19,520 nt of DNA from Circinella umbellata. Its lineage: Eukaryota > Mucoromycota > Mucoromycetes > Mucorales > Lichtheimiaceae. How positions within the stretch are numbered: the stretch's first letter is position 1; the number at the start of each line of letters is the position of its first letter. The stretch covers positions 1-19,520 of the forward strand of contig JAIWNF010000165.1 of assembly GCA_025093555.1 (NCBI GenBank), read 5' to 3'. Position numbers and translations under genes: made by a program. Shown here piece after piece: positions 11,242 through 19,520 of this stretch. A model generated the notes under the pieces. The model saw only the letters and a list, made by a program, of their open reading frames with translations. It did no database searches and was not told where the DNA came from.

Positions 11242-11694
11242 TATATTTTTCGAAATTGAGATATTTTGAACATCCGATGGGTAATAATATTGCCACCAAT
11301 GAGATAAGCCTGTGAAATACCAGAAAAAAGAGATGTTAGTGTATGTAGGTATATACACTGTTGAGAAGTATGTAGTGATTTTTCTAATTTCTTCTCTTTT
11401 TCTATTGCTTGGTTTCATAACACCATTTGTTATTTCTGCTATTTCCCTAGTATTTTCTGCCAGAACCTGGTTCTATTTTTTTCTATTAAAAATGGCGGAT
11501 GAGGTTATAAGCTTACTTGGTTGCTATTCAACAAGAGTTCGGATTTTTTTTAGTACAGTATCTAAATCTAATTAATATTTAAAAATAACTACTTTTCGAG
11601 TTTTATTGTTGTTCTTATATCTAATTTTTTAATCGAGTGAAAATGATAGACCAGTAAAAGTTTAAATGCTACATATAATCTAGAGCACGAACTT

Positions 11695-11731
11695 TGTGTA
11701 ACCGTAACCATCCACTTTTATCGGTTACACA
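11695..11731. repeat. 10-bp perfect inverted repeat inside the element
   Basis: TGTGTAACCG at 11695-11704 and its exact reverse complement CGGTTACACA at 11722-11731, with a 17-nt loop. It could be a transposase-binding subterminal repeat or the remains of a nested insertion. A second short hairpin, TGACAA/TTGTCA, lies at 11909-11924. Confidence 0.6.
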
Positions 11732-11948
11732 CTGTTTATCCCTTTCTCGAAATATTGGCATTACTTGGTAAAATATCATATTTTGTCAAAACTTTGAAGT
11801 GACAAATCTCAATGGAGAATAATTTTCTCTAAAATCTGTTCCGTAAAATCTCTTCAGAATACCTAAGTTAACGTATATTACGACTCAAAAAGCTCATAGC
11901 TTCATTTCTGACAATTTTTTGTCAATTCTTAATCCACCCCATATTTTG

Positions 11949-11970
11949 ACGGTTTAAGTCAGGATACACC
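11949..11970 (-). repeat. Right terminal inverted repeat
   Basis: 22-bp end of the 753-bp element, the inverted partner of 11220-11241. It is followed by C and then TA. Confidence 0.75.
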
Positions 11971-11971
11971 C

Positions 11972-12860
11972 TATAAATATTAGTTACCCTTTTTCTTTCT
12001 TTTCCAAATATATGTATAGATGCTCTACTATCAGCACCATTACCATCTTAGTCTACATCAATTACTAAAGCTTAAAGTATTCGGGATATCCAAGAGAAGA
12101 GACATTATTGTTATTAACGAACCAGTTATCACAAGATAGATACGGACAAAGCTGAATCGATGTTACAAAAATACAGTATAAAAAGAAGAAGAAAACCCCA
12201 GGAGGTAGCTTCATCATCTACTACGTACAGAATTCAACAAAATGGATTTTATTACTACTTTATTCTCTTTACTTACCAAGCATGTCTGACACTACGTACA
12301 GCAAAAAAAAGCCAAAAAAAGTTTTGGCAAAAGTAAAAGAACAATCGTCTCGAGTGATAATAACAACACAAAGAAACAGTCGTTTTTAAGAATGTCTATT
12401 ACGTATTTTATTTACTGGATTTAAAAAAGAAGGCACGTAAGATTGTAAATTATAAAGATGTAAGCATAGATAATACATATCGTTCTGTAATCATGTATTG
12501 TTCCCTTATTGTTATAAACAACACTTTTCAACAACGACAACTTAAAAATGCGGTGTTGGTGTTACCAAAATGACATATATATATATATAACAGCCCAACT
12601 CATTATATACATAGAATTTTCTATCAGCTGTCAACTTGGGTACAAAGACTGTAACAAAAAAATGACGACTGGATGTATCAATTGGTATGTATATGTCATA
12701 TAATGATATACTATGTTTCAAAGCGACGATAGGCTTTACTTTCGTTTTCCCAAATGCTGAATTTAAAACAAAAAAACAAATAATTGCGCGTATGTGCTGC
12801 GGAAGCTGATGTTCTTTCAAAATCATCCCTTTGTTTCATTTTACTTCAAACTGTTCCATA
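11972..12860. other. Intergenic stretch without a recognisable gene
   Basis: 889 bp. A TATAAAA at 12177-12183 precedes a 35-codon Lys-rich open frame (12282-12389), which is too short and isolated to call. ACTACGTACAG occurs twice (near 12218 and 12291). A 94-codon minus frame (12542-12826) starts only 34 bp from the divergent start of the next gene and has no recognisable domain. The last part should hold the promoter of the gene at 12861. Confidence 0.35.
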
Positions 12861-15225
12861 ATGGCAGACAATGATACTATTAAATACTTAAAGCTAAACT
12901 GTGGACCAAATTTTTCGGTCGTTGAGTTTTTCAAATATTTTGCTTTTGCTGAAGAAGACGATGGAGTACAGGAATTCAAACGTGCCATTAAAGCTTTAGT
13001 TACATCAAAAGATGCTACCTATGTTTCATGGGCTAAGAAAATTCATGCAAAACATTTTATGGTATGCTTACATTAATTCCATATAAATTATATGAAATTA
13101 AAACCATTACGATACCACAATATCTATTTGAGTTGTTTGTATCTAATTCATTGGTATAGATTCTTCGAGATCAAAATGTTGTAAATTATTGGAACAATCT
13201 AAAAAAAGACATATCGAATTTAAGAAGCTTGTTGTTGAAATATTACAAGCGAAAAATAAAACATTCTCATTATTTTTAAAGAAACATATGAAAACTGGTG
13301 ATAACAGTAGTGGAAAAAAAAAGAAGGTAAATAGTTGGTAGACTACGCAATGGAAAAAAAAAGGTTTGTGTTGCCAACTGTCATACTAATATCATTGTTG
13401 CAGGTCGAAAACGAATCTTTAGTTAAATCGTCAAAAAGAAAAAATAATATTAATACTGAATGTATGATGATGGCTTTTATTTATGTATTTAATGGTTTAC
13501 TTTGCAACATTTTTATTATTGATGTTTTCTAATTTATTTTACTTTGTTCAAAAACAGCAACCAACAAAAAGCAAAAAGATGTGAATCAAGAGTCGCAGAT
13601 TAATATTTTAGAAGAAAAACCATGTAATCAACAAGAGCTTCTCAATTGGCTTGGTAAATTTCAAGCACTTGCTTCTGAAGATGATAAGATTAAAAGTTCG
13701 GTTGACACCCTGTATGTATATAATTTTTGAATGGGTGTATGTTAAATATTCTTTGATAATGTGTCTAACAAGATTTAAATGATGGATAGGGGCCAAGATG
13801 GAGAACTGGATTTGGAAGTATTACAAGTATCATCATGGTACAAAGTCATTATTGAAAGAAGTTTAACAGATATCAAATTCCCTTATATGTTGACCTCGTG
13901 CGAAGCCCAAATATTATCATACATTCATCATTGTACCTCGATTAACGAGTTAAAGGCTTTGAGACGAAATTTATACAAATACGATGATGTTGATGATGGT
14001 ATTGAATACATTCGTATGGCAATTGACAGTCTGTAAGTTGATAGTGGGTCAAGTTATTTGGAGTGTAATACTGACAAAATGTTTTGTAGAATAACTTTGT
14101 GGAAATCAAGAAGATTGGGAAAAAATAACCAAGAGTGTTGGTGGCGCCAATTCGTGTACACTTCCCTTTTTGATAACGCATTTCTCCAGCTACAAGAATT
14201 TGATATTAAAAGGTGTGCTATTACGAAAACGTCGGCGAGAGATAATTTATTGGGAAGATAAATTTACTAGGTGCTTAATTATAATTTTTATCATGTAGAT
14301 CCGAGTGCTCTTCTACAATTGTCGATGCCTTCAATGGTTTTGTGTTCACGCCCTATAACCAATCTAATCAAAAAGTGGATTTTGCTCTCAGAAATGTTGA
14401 AGATGGTAACGATATGATGGTTGGCGAAGACAAAGCAGCTTATAGCAGCAGTCGTGATGCAGAAACTGATTATTGTAAAAATGTTAAAATACGATCATTA
14501 GCATCCTATGTACAGCAAAACAAATTACCTATTAAATCACTCAACAAATTCTTTGATTTTAACATATTTTTGGCATGGACGAACATTAAAAATACATGGT
14601 ACTCATGAACTTGACGGTAGAATGGTTCATTATGAAGCAGCATCTTGTACTGTTCCTGAACTCCCGGGCAATTATGATCAAGTCGCTAAATTATTAATGA
14701 CTGTTTTGTCATTAAAGGTATATAATATTGGTTTTTTTTTTTTATTTCCGGATCTAAGTACATTCCCATTTATTAACAGTAACTGCTCTTATAACATAGC
14801 GTTGTATAATGCATAATAAAGAGAAATTTGACGTGATCAAACACGTTTTGATGACTTTGGTGATCACAAAGAGCAATGGTTCTCGGTAGCCTGTGCATAC
14901 GAAGACGAAAGAAAATAGCTTTGAACTTGATACGGATGGCATGCTTGAATTCGCAAAGTTAATTGTTGATTTAAAATACGAAGAAGATCAATTTGTCACG
15001 GCAATCAACGAGATTGAGGTAAAAGATAATGGATCGGTAATGATTACTGAGAATGAGCAAATTGCATGCTTCAGGAAGAAAGCATCATTATCAGAAATAT
15101 CCACTATTATCTGTCAAAAATACTTCATGGATTATGATGAAGACGAGGACAACCTTTCTTTTAATCTTAACAGTCAAGAATTTGATTCGTCAACTCCAAA
15201 ACGTTCAAACACCCCACAACTTTAG
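12861..15225 (+). pseudogene. Broken gene for a protein with a PD-(D/E)XK nuclease-like C-terminal region
   Basis: Exons inferred: 12861-13061, 13160-13326, 13404-13461, 13558-13711, 13790-14032, 14090-14212, 14299-14717, 14890-15225. All introns are GT-AG, several with good branch sites (TACTAAT at 13384-13390, TCTAAC near 13764). Exon 2 is one base short and exon 7 one base long for a continuous frame; the breaks fall in an A7 run (13201-13207) and a T5 run (14567-14571). Allowing for them, the product would be about 566 aa: an N-terminal helical region, a Lys-rich linker (about 115-155: KKKK, KSSKRK, NKKQK) that looks like nuclear localisation signals, then a C-terminal half. There, VDFALRN followed by VGEDKAA gives Asp343, Glu359 and Lys361, a D-x15-E-x-K pattern, with an upstream helix bearing Glu290 (NNQECWWRQF). 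This recalls the restriction-endonuclease fold; similar uncharacterised proteins form large families in Mucoromycota, from memory. The last junction is uncertain: earlier acceptors near 14819 leave an in-frame TAG at 14887. Confidence 0.6.
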
Positions 15226-17218
15226 CGTTCAACCGCTCTTAGTATTGCCAATATCATCAACCCCCCGGGCCCCGCAACCCAACAATCAGAACTTTGTTCT
15301 TTGTATCTTGTATATATAAATACCCATGAACAACAAAAACACAAAAATATAACCTCTCACATGGACATAATGTACATATTATAGTAGTGTACCTGCTATT
15401 AAATTGATGCAAATCATTATGTTAAAGAAATATGCCATGGATATGGTCTTGGATATATGTAATATAACTTTTCTATTCAACCAATAAAGGAATTTAAAAA
15501 GAACATTAACGGCAAAGAATAAATGTATGTCAAAAAACAGTTTTCCTGATTCATATCGGGTGCCATTACATTTGTTGTTACATACTTTTTTTTCAAAGCA
15601 ATAGAAACCTTCTTATTCAACCATGGTTTGAAAACAAGGACGGCAGCCTATGTAATAACTTGTGAAAGAGCTTTTGATTTTACTGACTATGGGTTTCGTT
15701 GTAGCTATGGCAGTAGATAATGTTGTCTTCGTCTACGATCAAGAAAACAATTTCAATTTGGCTAATAAAGATTGAAACGGCATTGCAGATACAGCACATT
15801 TTCTGCTCCGTTTATGAAATTGGGTAAATAGGTACAGTACATAAGTATATATGTGCTTGACTTATTTCTTAATATAGTGTTTTTTAAAGCGCAAGTGAGG
15901 TACATTACAATATTAAGAACTGTTCATAATAATAGGCCTTCTGAAAAGCTTACTCGCCAGCTACTATCTGTTTTCAAATATTACGCGTTTGATAACATCA
16001 CAAGCCATCGAAATTTTAGTTTGCATAATACCTACATAGTATCTCTTACTATAAGATACTTCGATACTCAGTCTATACATTCCACTACCCTTTATAAACT
16101 TAAATATAAATTATTCAGTTTATTTTTCCTCTTAAAGAAAGGCGCTGGGCCATGTAGCTTCAGCACAAGAAATGGTAGAGCTAGGCCTGCTTGGTTGCTC
16201 ATCATTACACTAAACAAAGTTAACCAGAAGACTCTACTTACTACTGTTAAAAATACGGCAAAATATTCGGCTCCTGCTCTCAGAGCTAATATACTAGCCA
16301 TAACAACAACACTACTTGGAATCCAATTCATAGTTGTAATACCTGATTCACTCTTTAACCCTTCATCCGTGTGTTTCTTTGATAATATGTGCTGTTCTAT
16401 TAATAATATTAGGCGTAGAAAACATATTATAGCTTGCTGCAAAAGTAAAGTCTTTTTTTAACTTTTAAAAATATCTTTGTTTGGTGAGTTGGAAAACAAG
16501 TAGCTGCTTGCCTGTTCTTTGGTTCTTTTTCTTGTAACACTGTTTTTAGGATAGTATAGATTGATGTTCATTGTGTTCAATAGTGATGTACGATTGTCAA
16601 CTACATTGCTAGCTGAAATGGTCGTTATATAGATTACAAAAGTAAAGCGTGTCTTGAAAGTTTCAGCAACTGTTAGTTTTATATCTTTTTGTATACTTTT
16701 TTTTTTGTTCTAACCATGACGTTTCCGTTCCTTCAGGCACATGAATCATTTTGAATAGAATGCTTTCCTTTTCTTATATTGTCAGTGTCCCTCTCTTCCA
16801 TGATGAATATATTCATGTTTCTTGAATACAATTACCGTTTTGTTTCCTCCAACCTTATACTACTCAACTCTATTTGGTCCTTCCGTTTTTTTTTCCTTTT
16901 TCACAAGATAAACATATCTCACAAAAAAAAAGACATATAATTTTAGATCTTATGATAGTTTCTACAATTGTTAGATTGAAATAAATGTTTGTGTTTTTTT
17001 TTAATCAAAAAAGGACCCATTTGTATTTTTTTTTTTGCTGTGGCTAAATAACCCCTTTCAGCTATGCATGATTATTTTACTGCTCAATATAAATGCTTAT
17101 TTTTTTTATATGGATCATTGCTATATGTTGTAGAGACTATATATAATGAAGATTATATATAAAAATGAAAATATTATAAGTGATGATAATTAAATATCAC
17201 ATCAGTGAATATTTAGTA
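15226..17218. other. 2-kb gene-poor region
   Basis: No gene recognised. AATAAA at 15483-15488 could serve the preceding gene. A 202-codon plus frame (15853-16461) and a 116-codon minus frame (16092-16442) overlap; both have biased, membrane-like composition with no motif or plausible splice structure, so neither is called. The part at 16140-16290 is less AT-rich than its surroundings and might be a worn coding or transposon relic. From about 16860 to 17200 the DNA is very AT-rich with many A and T runs. Confidence 0.4.
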
Positions 17219-17485
17219 ACCAAACATGAAATAGAAAAAGCTTGGTGCGATTATTCCAGTACCAAGCATGAAATAAAAAACTTTGAGAGCGAATATTCCA
17301 CTACCATACATGAAATAAAAAAATACCATCCACGAAAATAAACGAAATATTTAACCTTCAACTTGAATATAAAAATATTACCCATGAAAAAAAAATATTA
17401 TCCTTCAATATAAAAAACGTTTACCTCGAAATAAAAAAAAACACCATCCATGATTAATAAAACGCCATCTTTGAATTCATAATAG
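17219..17485. repeat. Degenerate tandem array, 42-bp then about 21-bp units
   Basis: Two 42-bp units begin at 17219 and 17261, each ACCAARCATGAAATARAAAA followed by a tail ending ATTATTCCAGT or ATATTCCACT. A third copy starts at 17303 but is cut to 22 bp, and shorter worn units follow (17325 ACCATCCACGAAA, about 17443 ACCATCCATGATT, 17464 GCCATCTTTGAAT). The core is ACCATNCATGAAATAAAA. No coding or known element was recognised. Confidence 0.65.
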
Positions 17486-17522
17486 TTAATTATATATATC
17501 ATATCAAGAAACATTAATCACA

Positions 17523-17720
17523 TGTCGGCAATGTACTGTAAAAATTTGTTTCCCCGACACTAATTTAACTGGGCTTAGGCCATGATTTCCGATAGCAGAA
17601 AAAAGTAGAACCTTGCCGCAGTGGGTAAGTTCGAAGATGGCATCCGAGAGATCACGGCTTCGACTCCACACCCGCGCCAATTCAATGATGTTCTCTTTGG
17701 CCCAGCACCTTCGGGGGCGT
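17523..17720 (+). other. GC-rich island with tRNA-like pol III boxes; possible SINE or structured RNA
   Basis: A block of about 50% GC inside flanks that are about 80% AT. TTGCCGCAGTGG at 17613-17624 resembles a tRNA A box, and GGCTTCGACTCC at 17656-17667 a B box (one mismatch plus one inserted base); the 31-nt gap is tRNA-like. However, no cloverleaf forms: the T stem and acceptor stem do not pair, so this is not an intact tRNA. Other pairings: TGTCGG/CCGACA (17523-17528 with 17554-17559), CTGGGC/GCCCAG (17569-17574 with 17700-17705), and CC-UUCG-GG at 17708-17715. T-runs, possible pol III stops, follow from 17742. A tRNA-derived SINE or an unrecognised non-coding RNA fits; the strand is inferred from the boxes. 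Confidence 0.35.
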
Positions 17721-19186
17721 AAGCGGTGTTTCTCTTTTGACTTTTTTCTATTTTTTTAAAAAATATTTTTTTTATTATAATTTCTTTCCTTCAGCCATAA
17801 AATGAATTAATTTAATTATTTTTTTTCTTCTTACGTACCATCATCTTCAAATAAATGTTATCTTTTTGTACAAAAAATACCATGACAACCGATTTCAATA
17901 AACATAACGACGGCTTTATTAAAAAAAAGATAACAATAAAAAAATCAGTAAAAAACTTTTTGTTTACATCTTGTGAATCTTTTTTTTTTTCCTTAAAAAA
18001 AAACAGGATGGTCTTTTATATAAAAACAAATGCTCCATCACCATGTCCATCTAGCTTTATGTTTTATTTCTTTTTTGAATATATATATAAATATATACTA
18101 TCACTCACTTGTCGAAGGGGAAACTTTTTATAGAATAGTTTATGGTTTAAGATAAACCCACCCTGGCCCAAAAAATATATACCATTTTTTTTTACGCTGT
18201 TGTCGAAATAACCGGCTAATCTTTATGTTTTTAATTTGTTCGAATAGTGACTAGTGTGGATGTCAAATCGGTAAAACTTGAATATGATAGTATATATTGT
18301 CACAACAGCAGTAGACTCTTGAAAACCATAGTAACCAAAAAATTACCACTCGAAACAAATAGAAATCTACAAATTATTAAGAGTGATACTCATGCTCACT
18401 ATGCTGTTACTTTTATATGAATATCATGTCTACAATGATGTATCTATTTTCTGAAGTAGTTTGAAAAAATGCTTGATTCTAATGATATCATATTGATTGT
18501 TATATAGAAACCATGTGTTAATACCGTTGATTAGATAAAAAAAATTATCGAAATGTCAAATGACTAGACGCGTTAATTCTGTTAAGTTTTATTGTTAAGA
18601 TCCTCAACGACTATACGCTAACATCCTTATAAAGGATGATGAGATAGTCTTTATCAAGCTAAAAAATTTATATACCAATAAGTATTTTAAGGGAGTAGCA
18701 AAATTTCATCATAGTTTTAAAGTAAATGCAGGTGCTCTGGTGCTGGTAAATAACTAATGAGCTAGCTAGATAGAAAAATATCATTCAGAAAAATGGGGCA
18801 TGCTAATGGGAAACGCAGGTAATCATGAAGATTATTTCTCACTTAATGATCAGACAAAAAGAATCTCACGGATAAGTATTTCAATCAAATAATCCAAGCG
18901 TATTATACTGTTTTAGTAGATAATATTGGAACAAAAAGTTGGTACTACGTATTGAGCAGTGAAAATCAATATTTATTTTTGTAGGCTGGTTTGAAAAAAG
19001 TATAAAGTTAATTAAAAACGAATATCATTCATAAGAAGTTATTACGGTTATTTTATTTAAAGTCTCCTGTTCAACACAGCGCCAGGTCTGGCATATTTGT
19101 TTGAGACAGCTCATACACGTATATAAGAAATATAAGAAGTTATTACAATATTTTGCATTTGTCTCCGGACGCAAACCCACGAAATT
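17721..19186. other. AT-rich region without a recognisable gene
   Basis: About 1.5 kb with long A and T runs. The 92-codon frame at 17855-18133 is Phe/Lys-rich translation of poly(T)/poly(A) DNA and is not called. I see no tRNA, rRNA or domain-bearing frame on either strand. Confidence 0.4.
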
Positions 19187-19389
19187 ACCTCATATAAAAC
19201 ATAATTTCATCCGCTTAGAAAGGACAAGGCTATCCGCTTATGATAAATGACTTTATTCAGTTATGAGAGTTGATTTATTCGCTTAGAAAAGGTAACTTCT
19301 TCCACTTATAATTAATGTTGTCTGCTTATAAAGAGTAAATGTCTTCGCTTATAAAACATAAGTTTATTCAGGTAATTTTATACTTGCCG
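19187..19389. repeat. Tandem array of nine 23-bp units
   Basis: Units begin at about 19187, 19210, 19233, 19256, 19278, 19301, 19321, 19344 and 19367. The spacing is 23 bp except for two slips of 22 and 20 bp. The core is TYCGCTTATAAAA followed by a variable RRTAAATNTA half; examples are TCCGCTTAGAAAGGACAAG, TTCGCTTAGAAAAGGTAAC and TTCGCTTATAAAACATAAG. The units differ enough to be old. No open frame spans it. Confidence 0.75.
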
Positions 19390-19520
19390 CCTCTTTTCCT
19401 CAACTTTTGAGAAAAAAAAACAGCAGCCTTTTTTTTTCTTTGACTTGTGTGGTTAGTCGCTTCATAGGTTTTGGAAATAAAAAAAGAGGTTTGGAACCTT
19501 TTCCAACTTATGATTGTGTT

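Larger units (their letters stand above)
11219..11971. mobile_element. 753-bp terminal-inverted-repeat element with TA target duplication (Tc1/mariner-type or MITE)
   Basis: The ends are inverted copies: left GGTGCATCCTAACTTAAACC-GT at 11220-11241, and right (minus strand) GGTGTATCCTGACTTAAACC-GT at 11970-11949, 20 of 22 identical. One base outside each end lies a TA (11217-11218 and 11972-11973), as expected for insertion into TA. No transposase frame is recognisable inside; the longest frames are under 90 codons and resemble nothing known. It is therefore called non-autonomous. It lies between the F-box start and the next gene. Confidence 0.72.

Noticed and set aside
12282..12389. 35-codon Lys-rich open frame preceded by a TATAAAA at 12177-12183.
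   Set aside because: Too short, no homologue recognised, no splice partner, and AT-rich DNA gives such frames by chance.
12542..12826. 94-codon minus-strand frame divergent from the nuclease-like gene.
   Set aside because: Starts only 34 bp from the opposite start codon, ends in translated TA repeat and has no recognisable domain. It may hold a worn exon, but support is too thin.
15690..15776. 28-codon frame beginning MGFVVAMAVDN.
   Set aside because: Very short, and no flanking exon with consistent splice sites was found.
15853..16461. 202-codon plus-strand frame, with a 116-codon frame on the minus strand across its second half.
   Set aside because: Both look like membrane-rich translations of AT-rich DNA; no conserved motif, and neither is clearly better than the other.
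17613..17667. Intact tRNA gene.
   Set aside because: A-box- and B-box-like sequences are present, but the acceptor and T stems do not pair and no anticodon arm forms.
17600..17720. U4 or U4atac snRNA, suggested by GCAGTGG, ATCCGAG and ACACCCGC.
   Set aside because: The stem I/II sequences needed to pair with U6-type RNAs and the K-turn hairpin are not found; the shared strings are short.
1..19520. CRISPR array, operon or prokaryotic defence system.
   Set aside because: Genes are intron-rich and clearly eukaryotic; the two tandem arrays lack the spacer/repeat layout of CRISPR.

Overview
The window looks like nuclear DNA of an early-diverging filamentous fungus, most likely Mucoromycota (Mucorales-like). 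The reasons are AT-rich spacers, genes split by many short introns (about 65-180 nt) with GTRNGT-type donors and yeast-like branch sites (TACTAAT, TCTAAC), fungal-type ALG8, CDC37, BTB and F-box/LRR proteins, and one AT-AC intron with U12-type signals. Minor-spliceosome introns are known in Mucoromycota but are absent from well-studied ascomycete yeasts. The assignment to phylum is an inference; no species is claimed.

Layout. 1-1948 (minus): a BTB/POZ protein of two exons, cut by the left edge. 2387-4898 (plus): ALG8, an ER glucosyltransferase of N-glycan precursor assembly, rebuilt here as 12 exons coding 486 aa; intron 4 is AT-AC. 5159-7181 (plus): a 12-TM sugar transporter of the major facilitator superfamily (4 exons, 554 aa). 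7439-8993 (minus): the Hsp90 co-chaperone CDC37 (3 exons, 442 aa), convergent with the transporter. 9332-11201 (minus): an F-box/LRR protein (2 exons, 573 aa). 11219-11971: a 753-bp element with 22-bp terminal inverted repeats flanked by TA, ending only 17 bp from the F-box start codon. 12861-15225 (plus): an 8-exon gene for a protein with a basic, NLS-like linker and a PD-(D/E)XK-nuclease-like C-terminal region; it carries two single-base frame breaks in homopolymers and looks like a decaying family member.

The right 4.3 kb (15226-19520) holds no gene I can recognise. It contains a 42/21-bp degenerate tandem array (17219-17485), a GC-rich island with tRNA-like A and B boxes and UUCG-hairpin potential (17523-17720), and a nine-unit 23-bp tandem array (19187-19389).

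The left 11 kb is an ordinary housekeeping neighbourhood (glycosylation, sugar uptake, chaperone, ubiquitin-ligase adaptors), with no sign that the genes form one pathway. The right half is accessory, transposon- and repeat-rich territory. The most notable points are the AT-AC intron in ALG8, the transposon end sitting in the F-box 5' leader, and the broken nuclease-like gene.
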